A DNA stretch of 64,000 nt from Deltaproteobacteria bacterium (GTDB taxonomy: Bacteria > Desulfobacterota > Desulfobulbia > Desulfobulbales > Desulfurivibrionaceae), in contig DUZU01000010.1 in the NCBI GenBank assembly GCA_013349285.1, positions 1-64,000 on the forward strand. Direction: 5' to 3'. Shown one piece after another: positions 16,817 through 26,318 of the stretch (positions within the stretch are counted from its first letter, which is position 1; the number at the start of each line of letters is the position of its first letter). Position numbers and translations under genes: made by a program. The notes beneath the pieces were generated by a model. The model saw nothing but the letters and a program-made list of their open reading frames with translations, did not search any database and was not told where the DNA came from.

Positions 16817-17344
16817 CTACGCCTTTATTGCTTCGGCAGCTTCCTGAACCAGTGTCCTGATCTCAATTCTGGTTTCGGGGTCAAGGCCATGCTCTTCGCA
16901 ATAATTAAGGTTCAGCAAGAAGAGCTCGGCATTAAATTCATCCATGAAAAGAAGTTCTTCCCGGCTGAATTGGTACTCCGGGGAAAAATTCAAAGGGCAG
17001 ACTGAAACCTCAATGGCCTGTTGCTCCTCATTGATATAGGCAAGGGGCAGGCCGTGGGTCCGGCAGATGATGGGCCGCTGCGCGTAGACGGTACAGAGCC
17101 CGTCAATGAGCAGCGGGCATTTTTCCGTATCTTTTTTCGCCTGACCGGCGATTTGTCGCCGGGTCGGTTCGGGCAGCTTTTTAAAAGCCTTGCTGATGCG
17201 GTCGGCTTCCACGGCCAGGATGCTGAATGCCATGCAGCAATCGGTGCAACCGGCGGTACAGTGCAGGCCGGCGCTAAGGATTTTGCTCAGCTCTGAGATG
17301 TGGGTGGAGAGCCGTTGCTCAAGCGCATCATATTCGGCCATCAC
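16817..17344 (-). CDS. YkgJ family cysteine cluster protein
   Basis: A 175-residue protein with the YkgJ pattern of metal-binding cysteines: CTAGCTDCC near residue 30, then [23 protein letters not shown]. The family is thought to chelate zinc or iron; no enzyme function is known. Its ATG overlaps the TGA of the chemoreceptor gene by four bases (ATGA), so it is translated with it. Two more members occur in this window (41297 and 59524). Confidence 0.82.
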   Translation of the reverse strand: MMAEYDALEQRLSTHISELSKILSAGLHCTAGCTDCCMAFSILAVEADRISKAFKKLPEPTRRQIAGQAKKDTEKCPLLIDGLCTVYAQRPIICRTHGLPLAYINEEQQAIEVSVCPLNFSPEYQFSREELLFMDEFNAELFLLNLNYCEEHGLDPETRIEIRTLVQEAAEAIKA

Positions 17345-19245
17345 TGGTCATGGCCGATTTTTAAGTATTCGCGATTGCGCGGTTTTTCGTTGTGGATGTT
17401 CCCGGCGTCATTGCCGTAGATAAGTTTTTCAAGGTTGGCGACGACCATGGTCAGTTCCTCGGATTGAGCGGTCAGTTCAATTGAGGCCGCCGCTGATTCC
17501 TCCGAGGTGGAGGCGATGTTCTGGGTGGTGGCGGCGGCGTCTTCCATGGCTTGGGTGATTTGGCTGATTCCCCTGGACTGTTCGCCGGTAGCCTCGGTGA
17601 TGGCCGCGTTTTTGTCGCCGATTTTGGTGGCGGTTTCCACAATCCCGTCAAAATCGGCATTGATATTTTTGAGAGAATGGGCGCAGGAAGTGATTCTTTC
17701 AACCGTGGTATCTAGCAGCAGTTGGGTCTGCTTGGCTTCCGTGGCGGTCTTCATGGCCAGGTTTTTGACCTCATCCGCCACTACCGCGAAGCCGGCGCCG
17801 GCTTCGCCGGCCCGGGCCGCTTCAACGGCGGCGTTCAGGGCCAACAGATTGGTCTGAAAGGCGATGGAGTCGATGGTGGAGATGATTTTTCTGATTTTAT
17901 CACTATCTGTTTCGATCTGGGTCATGTTTTGGGTAAGGGCGGCCAGGGCCTTAAGTGATTGGCCCGATTTCCTGATGTTTTCCTTCATCAGCTCTTCCGA
18001 GCCCTGGGTCAGGACGTTGGTTTCCTTGCTTTTACCCGCTACATCGGCCAGGGAGGTGGAAGATTGCTCGGTAAAGGCGGCTTGCCGGGCAGCGCTGTCC
18101 GACAGGAGTTGGCTGCCGTTGGCTATTTCGGCGGCGGCCGAGGCCACCTGGTTGGCGCTGGCCTGGATTTCCCGGGTGACCTTGCCCAGGGTCTTGGTCA
18201 GCATCGAGCCGATGAGGTAGGAGATGACCATGCCGCCGATTACGGCGATGATCGTAATTACTGATACCTGGGTTTTGGTGTTGCCGGCGGCATCCAGCAT
18301 GACTTTATCGGTCATGATCTGGCTTTTTGCTTCTTTGCGGATGGTGTGGAGCAGTTCCTGGACCTTTTCCAGGGTGGGAACGGTTTCGGTGGCGTAAATG
18401 GTGTTGGCTTCCTGCATCCCTTGTAATTGCAGATCCTGCCAGCTCAGGGTCCGGTCGATGGCGGCCAGGGTGCTTTGGGCGAATTTGGCCGTGTTGTTGT
18501 TGAAAAAGGAGATGGCATACTGGATGCTGCCTTCTCTTAACATTTCATCGATCTGTTTGGCGCTTTGATGCAGATGGAGGTGCGGTTCTTCAATCTCTTT
18601 GAGAAGGGTGGCAAGTTCGGGATTGGCGTTTTTCTGGGCGGCAACCGGCTCGGAATAAAGCCATTTGCCGAGGCTGCATTTGGTGTGATCCATCTGCACG
18701 TCAATGGTGGTGGTTTTGTCATCCAGAAAGGCATCTTTGACCTTGTTTATCCAGCTTAGGTGGTCTACTTTTTTTTCGCGGAGAAAGTTGCCTAAGGATC
18801 GATCGGCCTGCCGAAATCGTTCGCCGATTTTAATGGCTGAGTTATGCAGGTCGGCGTGGGGTTTTTCAATTTTTTTGACTAGCGGGGCAAGGCTGGGCAC
18901 CAGTCGTTCCGCCTCGTTGCGCCCCTCGCCGTAAAGCCATTTGCCGAAGCCGCATTTATGGTCGTCGGTCTCCACCTTCAGGGTGGTGATCTGGTCGTCG
19001 GTGAGCAGGGCGTTAACCTTGTTGATCCAGTTGAGGTGATCAACCTCCCTTTGGGCCAGTTCCCCATCCAGTCGGTTGCCGTCGATTACATCCGACGCAT
19101 TTTTTATGATGGAGTTGGTGCCCCACAGACTCAAAAAACCGCAAATGATGAACAGTGCCAGCACAATGCCGAAGCCGATGGTTATCCGCTGGTTAATGGT
19201 GAGGGTGGAGGCAACGGTCTTTAAATTATTTTTTGCTGTAATCAA
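17341..19245 (-). CDS. methyl-accepting chemotaxis protein with two tandem CZB domains in the sensor region
   Basis: A 634-residue receptor. TM1 lies at about 21-43, TM2 at about 333-355. Between them are two chemoreceptor zinc-binding (CZB) units: H70, C98 (HKCGFGKWL), H130 and H134; then H162, C190 (TKCSLGKWL), H222 and H226. Normally CZB sits in the cytoplasm, often at the C-terminus. The signalling tip reads [20 protein letters not shown] followed by [15 protein letters not shown]. The gene starts with TTG, eight bases after GAGG. Likely a sensor of zinc or oxidants (hypochlorite is known for cytosolic CZB). It follows the STAS gene on the same strand. Confidence 0.93.
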   Translation of the reverse strand: MITAKNNLKTVASTLTINQRITIGFGIVLALFIICGFLSLWGTNSIIKNASDVIDGNRLDGELAQREVDHLNWINKVNALLTDDQITTLKVETDDHKCGFGKWLYGEGRNEAERLVPSLAPLVKKIEKPHADLHNSAIKIGERFRQADRSLGNFLREKKVDHLSWINKVKDAFLDDKTTTIDVQMDHTKCSLGKWLYSEPVAAQKNANPELATLLKEIEEPHLHLHQSAKQIDEMLREGSIQYAISFFNNNTAKFAQSTLAAIDRTLSWQDLQLQGMQEANTIYATETVPTLEKVQELLHTIRKEAKSQIMTDKVMLDAAGNTKTQVSVITIIAVIGGMVISYLIGSMLTKTLGKVTREIQASANQVASAAAEIANGSQLLSDSAARQAAFTEQSSTSLADVAGKSKETNVLTQGSEELMKENIRKSGQSLKALAALTQNMTQIETDSDKIRKIISTIDSIAFQTNLLALNAAVEAARAGEAGAGFAVVADEVKNLAMKTATEAKQTQLLLDTTVERITSCAHSLKNINADFDGIVETATKIGDKNAAITEATGEQSRGISQITQAMEDAAATTQNIASTSEESAAASIELTAQSEELTMVVANLEKLIYGNDAGNIHNEKPRNREYLKIGHDQ

Positions 19246-19306
19246 TTAATAACCTCATGCAGGTGACCATCGGCTGAGAATGGCAATTGGCGCTGAATTG
19301 TAATTA

Positions 19307-19615
19307 TTATTTTTTGCTGATGGTAAATAAGGTGTCGAGTTTCAGTTCTTTGAACAGTTCAAATAGGTCGGTGCCAAGATTGATCACGGAAAGTGTGCCG
19401 CCCGCCGTTGCCAGGTGTTTGTAAAGCAACAGGATTTTGCCGATGCCGGAACTGCCGATATGGCTTATCTGGCGGCAGTCGATAATTACTTTTTTGGTCG
19501 AGGCTAGATCAATTGCCTTAAAGTTGGATTTCAACTCATCCGCCCCTTTTTCGTCAATAATCCCCGCAAGGGTGATTTGAGTTTGGTTGTCGTTTGTCAC
19601 GCATGCAATATCCAT
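19307..19615 (-). CDS. STAS domain protein (anti-sigma factor antagonist)
   Basis: A 102-residue single STAS domain, from ATG at 19615 with a GGGGAGA ribosome site. It shows the central beta-strand KKVIIDCRQISHIGSSGIGKIL, in which the first Ser of SSGIG is the usual phosphorylation site. Such proteins are switched by a kinase and a PP2C phosphatase; both activities are encoded in the neighbouring upstream gene. The downstream partner (a sigma factor or other target) is not visible here. Confidence 0.88.
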   Translation of the reverse strand: MDIACVTNDNQTQITLAGIIDEKGADELKSNFKAIDLASTKKVIIDCRQISHIGSSGIGKILLLYKHLATAGGTLSVINLGTDLFELFKELKLDTLFTISKK

Positions 19616-19740
19616 GATTCTCCCCAGAGTAAAAAAGTCAGCCATACAAAATGCTATTTATGAAAAATGATATACCGGCATATTTTTTTTGTAAACATAA
19701 TATGCATCTAGTTGTTATTTTGAGGAATTTAAGTTTTTAA

Positions 19741-21471
19741 TTAATGTTTAAGCATGGTGCCCCACAGGTTGAATTTTTCATTGGTTTCCGAAGGCGGTTT
19801 ATGCGAGTTCATTCTTGTTTTTTGGAAGGTGATGATCAGGTGGCTGCCGGAAGACTTCCATTTGGTATAACTGGAAAGTTTTTTGATGATAAAGATCCCT
19901 CTCCCCGATTCGGCCAAGAGATGATCGAGGTCGGTGGGGTTAGGCAGGTCGCGGTAGTTGAAGCCCCGGCCCCGGTCGATTATCTCAAGGGTAAAGTCGT
20001 TGCCGAAGCGCCAGCGCACGGTTATCGGCAGGCTGCAATTCCTTTTGTTGCCATGCTTCCAAGCGTTGAGGATGGCCTCGGTCAAGGCCGTCTGGATTTT
20101 ATAGTCTGAATTTTCATAATCATGGCGGATAAGTTCCTGGCTTATTTGTGTCCAGGCAAACGAGATAAGATCGTCAATATCTTGGAAATCATCGGGCAGC
20201 AGTTCCATCTCCGTAACGTCGTTGGTGTTTTCCAGCTCAACGCCGAGCACGGTGATGTCATCGTTTGAGGTGTTATGGGTGGCGGAAACCTCTTCATTGC
20301 AAAGGTTGGCGATGTGGCTGATGAGTTGTTCGGCAAGATCGGCCACCGGCAACAGCGGGGTCTTGTGCACAAGTTCAGTCAGCACGTCCTTGAGTTCGTA
20401 ATAACTGAGAATCTGCTGCTCGTTTCTAAGGGGCATCTCCGGCAGGCCGTCCGTGTAAAGAATGAGCTTGTCGCCCGGCATGAGCTGTAGTTGGCCCGCC
20501 TTAAATTCGGCTTGATCGATGATCCCCATCGGTAGATTATTACCCCCGCCCCCGGGCTGCGGATATCCGGTGACCACGTTTTGCCGGATTAGAAAGAAAG
20601 GAGGGTGGCCGCAAGAGACAAAATTAAGCAGAAGGGTGTTGTGGTCGATTTCTGCGGTAATGGAGGTGAAAAACTGATCATCCTTGAAAAGTTTAGTCTT
20701 GCACAGGGTATGGTTGAGTGTCGAAACAATTTTTTCCAGGGACAGGTGCTGGAAGTTGAGAAGAACATTGTGGGTAAGGTCCGAGATGATGCTGCGCAGC
20801 ATGCAGTTTACCGCGTGGCCTGATTGATCCTTGAGGCTGATGACTGTCCGGCCTCGGGGGTAATTGGGGTTGGGCATCAGCTTTCGAGCAAACAGGTGGT
20901 CGCCGCCTTCGGTTTTGCAGGGTGAGGAAAAGGCATGGAAGCAGAGGGCAAATCCTTCACCGATCCTGATGTATCGGGCCGGATAGTTGCTGATAAAGTC
21001 GAGAATGTTGCGGGCAAGCGCGATGTTCAACTCCTGCTCTTCGATGGTTTTTTTGAGGATGGCATTTTGTTGTTTCAGGTCCTCTCCGGCGGCTTTGAGC
21101 GAGAGGTGGGTTTTGGTCCGGGCCATAACCTCGGCGCCGTTAAAGGGTTTGGTGATGTAGTCCACCGCCCCGGTTGCGAAGCCTTTCTGGATGTCTTGGG
21201 GCGCATCCATGCTGGTTATGAAAATAATGGGAATGTCCGTTGTTGCGTTGTCGGTTTTAAGGGTTTGGCAGATGGCGAAGCCGTCGAGGCCCGGCATGAT
21301 GATATCAAGGAAAATCAGATCCGGCAGTTGGTTGCGGGCAATGGCCAGCCCCTGGCCGCCGTCTTCGGCCGTTAGCACGTTGTAGTCTGCGCTGAGCAGT
21401 TTGTGCAACAAAGCACGGTTGAATTCAGAGTCGTCTACAACAAGGATGGTGGGGCGGATGCTCTCATGCAT
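19741..21471 (-). CDS. response regulator with SpoIIE-type phosphatase and HATPase (anti-sigma kinase) domains
   Basis: A 576-residue fusion. Residues 1-125 are a receiver (VVDDSEFN, phospho-Asp56 in LIFLDIIMPGLDG, Lys near ITKPF). A helical linker leads to a PP2C/SpoIIE phosphatase (about 170-390; EGGDHLF, CGHPPFFLI, LPMGI, LYTDGLPEM, SNDDITVLGVE). The C-terminus (about 430-555) is an RsbW-like HATPase with ALTEAILNAWKHGNK, DRGRGFN and SGRGIFII. It thus joins the phosphatase and kinase arms of a partner switch under one phosphorylation-controlled receiver. The STAS protein encoded 125 bases downstream is the likely substrate and the hybrid kinase encoded upstream the likely phosphodonor. Confidence 0.92.
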   Translation of the reverse strand: MHESIRPTILVVDDSEFNRALLHKLLSADYNVLTAEDGGQGLAIARNQLPDLIFLDIIMPGLDGFAICQTLKTDNATTDIPIIFITSMDAPQDIQKGFATGAVDYITKPFNGAEVMARTKTHLSLKAAGEDLKQQNAILKKTIEEQELNIALARNILDFISNYPARYIRIGEGFALCFHAFSSPCKTEGGDHLFARKLMPNPNYPRGRTVISLKDQSGHAVNCMLRSIISDLTHNVLLNFQHLSLEKIVSTLNHTLCKTKLFKDDQFFTSITAEIDHNTLLLNFVSCGHPPFFLIRQNVVTGYPQPGGGGNNLPMGIIDQAEFKAGQLQLMPGDKLILYTDGLPEMPLRNEQQILSYYELKDVLTELVHKTPLLPVADLAEQLISHIANLCNEEVSATHNTSNDDITVLGVELENTNDVTEMELLPDDFQDIDDLISFAWTQISQELIRHDYENSDYKIQTALTEAILNAWKHGNKRNCSLPITVRWRFGNDFTLEIIDRGRGFNYRDLPNPTDLDHLLAESGRGIFIIKKLSSYTKWKSSGSHLIITFQKTRMNSHKPPSETNEKFNLWGTMLKH

Positions 21472-21516
21472 TGGTCAATAGGATCCTTTTGGCGTTGGCC
21501 TTGTCTGGCATGTTGT

Positions 21517-24500
21517 TCAGCCGCCGGTCTGTCCGTATTTTTTGATTAACGGGGTAAGGGGGGCGGTAAGTTCTTTGAACATGTTATTTAAGCCGCGGAA
21601 CTTATCGCCTTCAGTTTCCAACTGTTGTTTCTCGATTTTTTTGGCGGCCGCCGACAGGTGGCTTAGTCCCAGGTTGCCCAAGGTGCCCTTCAGGCCATGG
21701 GCAACTCGGCAGAGTTCGTCCAGATTTTTATCGGCAAGCGCCTTTTCCCCTGCCGCGATTTCTTTTTGAAGGGTTTTGATCGCGATGTTCAGCATGGCTT
21801 CAGCCTCCCGGCTTGAGGCAATGTTGAAAGTGGTTTTTAAGAATTCGATTAAGCTCCGGGGGTCGATCCGGGCGGCCCCGGTTTCGGGTGATGTCGGGGT
21901 GATCTGCACGGCAGCTTGGAGGGGCAGGGCCAAGCCGAAGGTGTTGGCTTCGATTTTGGCATATAGATCGGCCGGGATGAATGGCTTGCTGAGATAGTCG
22001 TTTATCCCAGCCTCGCGATATTTTTGTTCATCGCCGGACAAGGCATGGGCGGTGATGGCGATGATCGGTGTTTTTCTGCCCTTTATTTTTCGGCGCAGCT
22101 CGGCGAGCAAGGCTCGGTGTTCGCTAAAATTGTTATCCGGCTCTTGATCCTGCTCGCAGAGGCGGATTAACCTGGTGGCCGTCAAGCCGTCCATGTCCGG
22201 CATTTGAATGTCCATCAGGATGAGGTCGAAATCCTTGCCTGTCAGTATCTTGAGCGCTTCCAGGCCGGTTGTCGCGCAGGCTACCCGGTGGTTTTGTTGG
22301 AGGAGCAACTGCTGGGCCACAATGGTATTGAACTCATTGTCTTCGACCAGAAGAATTTTAAGAGATCTTGTCGGGGTTGGTGAGGTTGTCGGCGGCAAAG
22401 GTTTTTCCGCGATTATCTGCGCCATTGCCGGCTGGGCTTTTTGGAGCCAGGCGGTAAAGTAAAAGCGGCTGCCCTTGCCGAGCTCACTCTCCACCCGGAT
22501 ATCTCCGCCAAAAAGGCCAACCAGGCTTTTGCAGATGGCCAGCCCCAGTCCTGTTCCTCCGTATTGGCGGGTAATACTGTTGTCTGCCTGGCTGAAGCTC
22601 TCGAATATATGCGGAAGTTTTTCTCCGGCAATGCCGCCGCCGCTGTCGGCCACGCAAAATTCCAGCAGCAGTTTATCTTCCTTCTCCTTCGCCACGGCGG
22701 CATATATTTTTACCGCCCCTTGGTTGGTGAATTTAATAGCGTTGGCCATGAGGTTCATTATGATTTGATGCAGGCGAAAGTCGTCACCCAATAAGGTCTT
22801 CGGCACCTCCGGAGCTATGGCGAAATCAAGTTCCAGGCCTTTGGCCATCGCCTCCAGATTAAGTGAGCGATGGACCGAATTGAAGGTGTTTAACAGGGAA
22901 AACGGGTGTTTTTCCAACTCCAGGTGGCCTGCTTCAATTTTTGAGTAATCAAGAATGTTGTTGATGATCTTTAATAACAGGGTGGATGATTTTTTTACCC
23001 CGCCGAGGTATTCCTGCTGTTCGGGGTTAAGCGGCGTCAGCATGGCCAGTTCGGTCAGGCCGATTATGGCGTTCATGGGGGTGCGGATTTCGTGACTCAT
23101 GTTTGCCAGGAACTGGCTTTTGGCGTCGTTTGCCGCTTCTGCGGCTTCCTTGGCCCGGCGTAACTCGTTTTCGGAAATTCGCTGGTCGGTGATGTTGTGA
23201 AAGCCCCAGACCCGGCCGATGCCCTGGCCGTCAACGATCAGGGGCCGGGAAAAACGTTCGAAGACCAGGCCGTCTTTAAGTTCGATTACATCAAAGCTTT
23301 CGGCATTCGGCGAGTTGTAAAGGAGTTTTACCTTGTCGAGAAATTCGTTGGGCTTTTGCAGCTGTTTGAGCACGTATTCCAAGACCTTGGCGTCATCTCC
23401 CGCAGAGATAATCGAGCCGGGAATGGCCCAGAGATCGGCAAAGTTTTTATTGTATTTTAAAATCCTGCCGGAGGTGTCCACCACCATAATTCCATCGGTG
23501 GTGGATTCGAGGGTGGCGTTCAATTGAGAATTGATTTGCCTTAGAATTTTTTCCGTGGCAAGCAGTCCCTCCTGGGAATGTTTAAGTTCGGTAATGTCGG
23601 TCCAGGCTCCGATTATTTCAATGGGGATCTTTTCCCCCTCGCAGGTTACATCCGATTCGTCTCTGATCCAGCGGTATGAGCCGTTTTTGTGCTGCATTCT
23701 GTAATCCAGCGTATGGCGGCCGCCTTTTTTCAGCATGGCGGAGAACCTCTCTTGCACCCGTTGCCGGTCGTCCGGGTGGATCAGTCTCATCCTGAAGCGA
23801 GAGTCGGTGGTGAATTCCAGCGGTTCATAACCCAGCTGCACCCGGACATTATCGCTTATAAAGGTGGTGGGGAAGTCGCCGGAGGTCTCGCAGGTGTAGA
23901 TGACTGCCGGGGTTGATGATAGAAGGTAGTCAAATCTTTCACCGTTTTGCCGGAGAGCCTGCTCTGTTTTTTCGCGTTTGTTGATTTCTGCCAATAGATT
24001 TTTGCGCTCCACGGCGAGGCGGCCTTCAAGCCGGCTGATTACCTGAAAAAAGATAAAGAACAGCCCTAATCCTATCAGGATGGTAACCATGGTCTGTCTG
24101 ATCGAAAGTTGCGTCAGGGTGTTTTTCTTGTGGGTGATGTCGTGCAGCACAATAATTTCACCAACCTGGGTGTGGGCCACGTCGTAGAGGGGCAAGATGC
24201 CGTCGGTAAAATGGCCGTTGGCCAAGGTGAAATCGTTGAAGATGGGGTTGGCGGCTCTTTGATGGCGGGAAATGTGCCTATTTATCTCGTCGGGGATTGT
24301 GGCCATGGTTTTATCGCTGATTACCGAATTGGGCAGGGTATCCCAGTCTCCTTGGTGGCCGAGCATCCTCAGTCCTTCTTCCCAGTTGCTGCGGTTAAGG
24401 TGTTTTTTGTCGATTAGAAAGATCAGGTCAACATCGATCAATGCGCTTATATTTTTACTGATGTGCTCTATTTCTTCTCCGAGTTCCAGGTAGCCGACCA

Positions 24501-25005
24501 CTTTGTTGTTGATGCGCCATGGCGTAACAACCCGCAGGGTGAAGGTGCCGAAGGGGCCCAGTTCGATGCCTGAGGAAGTTTTTTGCTTTTCCGCGGCTTC
24601 GCGCAGAGTGTGTCGAGTGATGTGGTCGCCATGGCGGATCGGGTTGTGGACCCTGAGGAAATTTATTTGGTTTAAGTCGTGGAAGTAAAAATGGGTGATT
24701 CTGTATTTGGCCTTGAGGCGATCGAATATCGGTGAGCTGTAGTTGAGAAGTGCCTGCCTGTTTTGTGAAAGCCAGGCTTTCTGCAGATTGTCGTCTTTGG
24801 CTAAAAAGTCGGAAAGCCCCTCCAGTAATTGGGCATCCTTGCTCAATTCACTTTGGAAAATTTTATCAATGCTCTTGATGTGTGATTGGATTTCATCGTT
24901 GAACTGTTTTCGCATTCCCCATTGTGAATTGAAAAAAGAGATGGCCAGGAGCAGGAACATAGCGAGGGCCAGGGGAATGAGGAGGGTTTTTTTTATGGGT
25001 TCCAT
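21517..25005 (-). CDS. hybrid sensor histidine kinase (Cache-PAS-PAS-HisKA-HATPase-REC-Hpt)
   Basis: A 1162-residue membrane kinase. A signal-anchor helix at about 8-25 is followed by an extracytoplasmic Cache-like sensor (HFYFHDLNQINFLRVHNPIR ... GYLELGEEIEHI) and a second helix near 305-325. Two PAS domains follow, the first with a PAC tail (YRWIRDESDV). The kinase core has MSHEIRTPMNAIIGL (His near 637), then N, G1 and G2 boxes (GGTGLGLAICKSL). A receiver with FDLILMDIQMPDMDG and a C-terminal Hpt domain with AHGLKGTLGNLG complete a His-Asp-His relay. The final acceptor is probably the receiver fusion encoded 45 bases downstream. Confidence 0.95.
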   Translation of the reverse strand: MEPIKKTLLIPLALAMFLLLAISFFNSQWGMRKQFNDEIQSHIKSIDKIFQSELSKDAQLLEGLSDFLAKDDNLQKAWLSQNRQALLNYSSPIFDRLKAKYRITHFYFHDLNQINFLRVHNPIRHGDHITRHTLREAAEKQKTSSGIELGPFGTFTLRVVTPWRINNKVVGYLELGEEIEHISKNISALIDVDLIFLIDKKHLNRSNWEEGLRMLGHQGDWDTLPNSVISDKTMATIPDEINRHISRHQRAANPIFNDFTLANGHFTDGILPLYDVAHTQVGEIIVLHDITHKKNTLTQLSIRQTMVTILIGLGLFFIFFQVISRLEGRLAVERKNLLAEINKREKTEQALRQNGERFDYLLSSTPAVIYTCETSGDFPTTFISDNVRVQLGYEPLEFTTDSRFRMRLIHPDDRQRVQERFSAMLKKGGRHTLDYRMQHKNGSYRWIRDESDVTCEGEKIPIEIIGAWTDITELKHSQEGLLATEKILRQINSQLNATLESTTDGIMVVDTSGRILKYNKNFADLWAIPGSIISAGDDAKVLEYVLKQLQKPNEFLDKVKLLYNSPNAESFDVIELKDGLVFERFSRPLIVDGQGIGRVWGFHNITDQRISENELRRAKEAAEAANDAKSQFLANMSHEIRTPMNAIIGLTELAMLTPLNPEQQEYLGGVKKSSTLLLKIINNILDYSKIEAGHLELEKHPFSLLNTFNSVHRSLNLEAMAKGLELDFAIAPEVPKTLLGDDFRLHQIIMNLMANAIKFTNQGAVKIYAAVAKEKEDKLLLEFCVADSGGGIAGEKLPHIFESFSQADNSITRQYGGTGLGLAICKSLVGLFGGDIRVESELGKGSRFYFTAWLQKAQPAMAQIIAEKPLPPTTSPTPTRSLKILLVEDNEFNTIVAQQLLLQQNHRVACATTGLEALKILTGKDFDLILMDIQMPDMDGLTATRLIRLCEQDQEPDNNFSEHRALLAELRRKIKGRKTPIIAITAHALSGDEQKYREAGINDYLSKPFIPADLYAKIEANTFGLALPLQAAVQITPTSPETGAARIDPRSLIEFLKTTFNIASSREAEAMLNIAIKTLQKEIAAGEKALADKNLDELCRVAHGLKGTLGNLGLSHLSAAAKKIEKQQLETEGDKFRGLNNMFKELTAPLTPLIKKYGQTGG

Positions 25006-25214
25006 AGGAATGATGTTTCGAGGAGCAATGTTGAAATTGTAGTAATAATATTTGTTACTTATTTCATATTAGTATCATCCTGGCTTTATAGGTCAAGAAG
25101 AAAAAGTTTGTGAAAAAAATCAGGAAGGAGGCCCAACAGATAGATTGCTCGCCATGTGGCTTCATGGAGGGGAGTGGAAGGTGGGTTTTAGAGGTGTAAT
25201 GCGGCCTATGGCAT

Positions 25215-25252
25215 AAAAAAAGGGAACCAACTTAAAGTAGTTGATTCCCTTT
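25215..25252 (-). terminator. Rho-independent terminator after the tRNA-Lys-tRNA-Glu pair
   Basis: A stem AAAGGGAA-CCAACT / AGTTG-ATTCCCTTT (one bulge) ending in seven T on the minus strand lies 11 bases past tRNA-Glu. It ends the tRNA transcript. Confidence 0.8.
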
Positions 25253-25262
25253 GATTATTTGC

Positions 25263-25340
25263 TGGCGTCCCCAACGAGATTCGAACTCGTGTCGCCGGCG
25301 TGAAAGGCCGGTGTCCTGGACCTGGCTAGACGATGGGGAC
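25263..25340 (-). tRNA. tRNA-Glu (TTC)
   Basis: A full cloverleaf of 78 bases with encoded CCA. Acceptor pairs GTCCCCA with TGGGGAC; the anticodon loop is CTTTCAC, giving TTC; the T arm contains GTTCGAATC. It sits six bases after tRNA-Lys in the same transcript. Confidence 0.97.
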
Positions 25341-25345
25341 TTCAT

Positions 25346-25421
25346 TGGTGGGTCGTGTTGGATTCGAACCAACGACTCTCTGCTTAAAAGGCAGATACTC
25401 TACCGACTGAGTTAACGACCC
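25346..25421 (-). tRNA. tRNA-Lys (TTT)
   Basis: A full cloverleaf of 76 bases with encoded CCA. Acceptor GGGTCGT pairs with ACGACCC; D loop contains CAGTCGGTAGA; the anticodon loop CTTTTAA gives TTT; T arm has GTTCGAATC. First gene of a two-tRNA transcript. Confidence 0.97.
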
Positions 25422-25437
25422 GCCCTTTGAAAAGGCT

Positions 25438-25466
25438 CTTTTACAATAGTAGGTTTTTCGTGTCAA
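25438..25466 (-). promoter_or_regulatory. promoter of the tRNA-Lys-tRNA-Glu transcript
   Basis: On the minus strand a perfect TTGACA at 25466-25461 is followed 17 bases later by TAAAAG, a weak -10. The predicted start lies about 10 bases before tRNA-Lys. Confidence 0.5.
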
Positions 25467-25695
25467 GAATTTTACTGATCTATTTGCTTTTTTTTCTAAA
25501 TGGAAACCCTGGCGCCTAACTTGTTATCGTGTTGCGGACGCGCAATTTTTGTGGTTTTTTATGGATGAAGCGGCATGTTAAATAACTTGTGGCAGAGCGG
25601 TATGTCTGCTATATCTTGATACTTGTTCGCAGGCGGCATCGGGTTATTTCTTGGGCCTTGCTGTTATAAAAATATATGAAAAAAACAGGTGAGTC

Positions 25696-26301
25696 ATGGG
25701 GCTGTTGTCCAGTTCGGCAAGCTTTGTCCGCTATACGGTGGAAGGGGATTTGCCGCAAAATTTTTGGGAGTTTATTGCCGAGCGCATTGCCCTCCATTCG
25801 TTTCGCGATATCGACGAAAGCTATGAGGAGCGATCGGTGGGCTGGGTTTCGGTCTTGAATATGTTTGACAGCGAATTTGCCTTTGCCTCCTATGCCGCGG
25901 CCGACCATGTCGTTTTGTCGCTCAGGATCGACGAGCGCAAGGTGGCGCCCAACGTGCTCAAGAAATTCTGCCTCAAGGAAGAGGAGCGGCTCAAGAAGGC
26001 CCGCCAGATTCCCAAGCTGGCCCGCTCCCAGAAGCTGGAGATCAAGGAAAACGTCAAGCTGATGCTCATGAAAAAGGCGGTGCCGGTGCCGGCGGTCTAT
26101 GATATCTGCTGGAATCTGGCCGACTCCACCCTGCTTTTTTTCTCGACCAGCCAGAAGGCCCAGGAGTTGCTGGAGGAGTTTTTCAAGGATTCCTTTGACC
26201 TGGGGTTGATGCTCCAGGTGCCCTATCTGACCGCCGAGCATCTGCTCGGCCCCGACTCCCATGCGGCCCTGGCCGAGATCACCCCGTCAATCTTTGTTTA
26301 G
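25696..26301 (+). CDS. RdgC-like protein, N-terminal-type part
   Basis: A 201-residue soluble protein. The segments GWVSVLNMFDSEFAFASY, VVLSLRIDERKVAPNVLKK, an EEERLKKARQIPKLARSQK helix and LLFFSTSQKAQELLEEFFKDSF resemble the recombination-associated nucleoid protein RdgC (about 303 residues in E. coli), which binds DNA as a ring and limits RecA. Only the N-terminal two thirds seem present. A second gene, in another frame with its own ribosome site, starts 18 bases after the stop and could supply the rest. The family match is by recall, not alignment. Confidence 0.65.
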   Translation: MGLLSSSASFVRYTVEGDLPQNFWEFIAERIALHSFRDIDESYEERSVGWVSVLNMFDSEFAFASYAAADHVVLSLRIDERKVAPNVLKKFCLKEEERLKKARQIPKLARSQKLEIKENVKLMLMKKAVPVPAVYDICWNLADSTLLFFSTSQKAQELLEEFFKDSFDLGLMLQVPYLTAEHLLGPDSHAALAEITPSIFV

Positions 26302-26318
26302 CCGTTGAGGACGCCATA

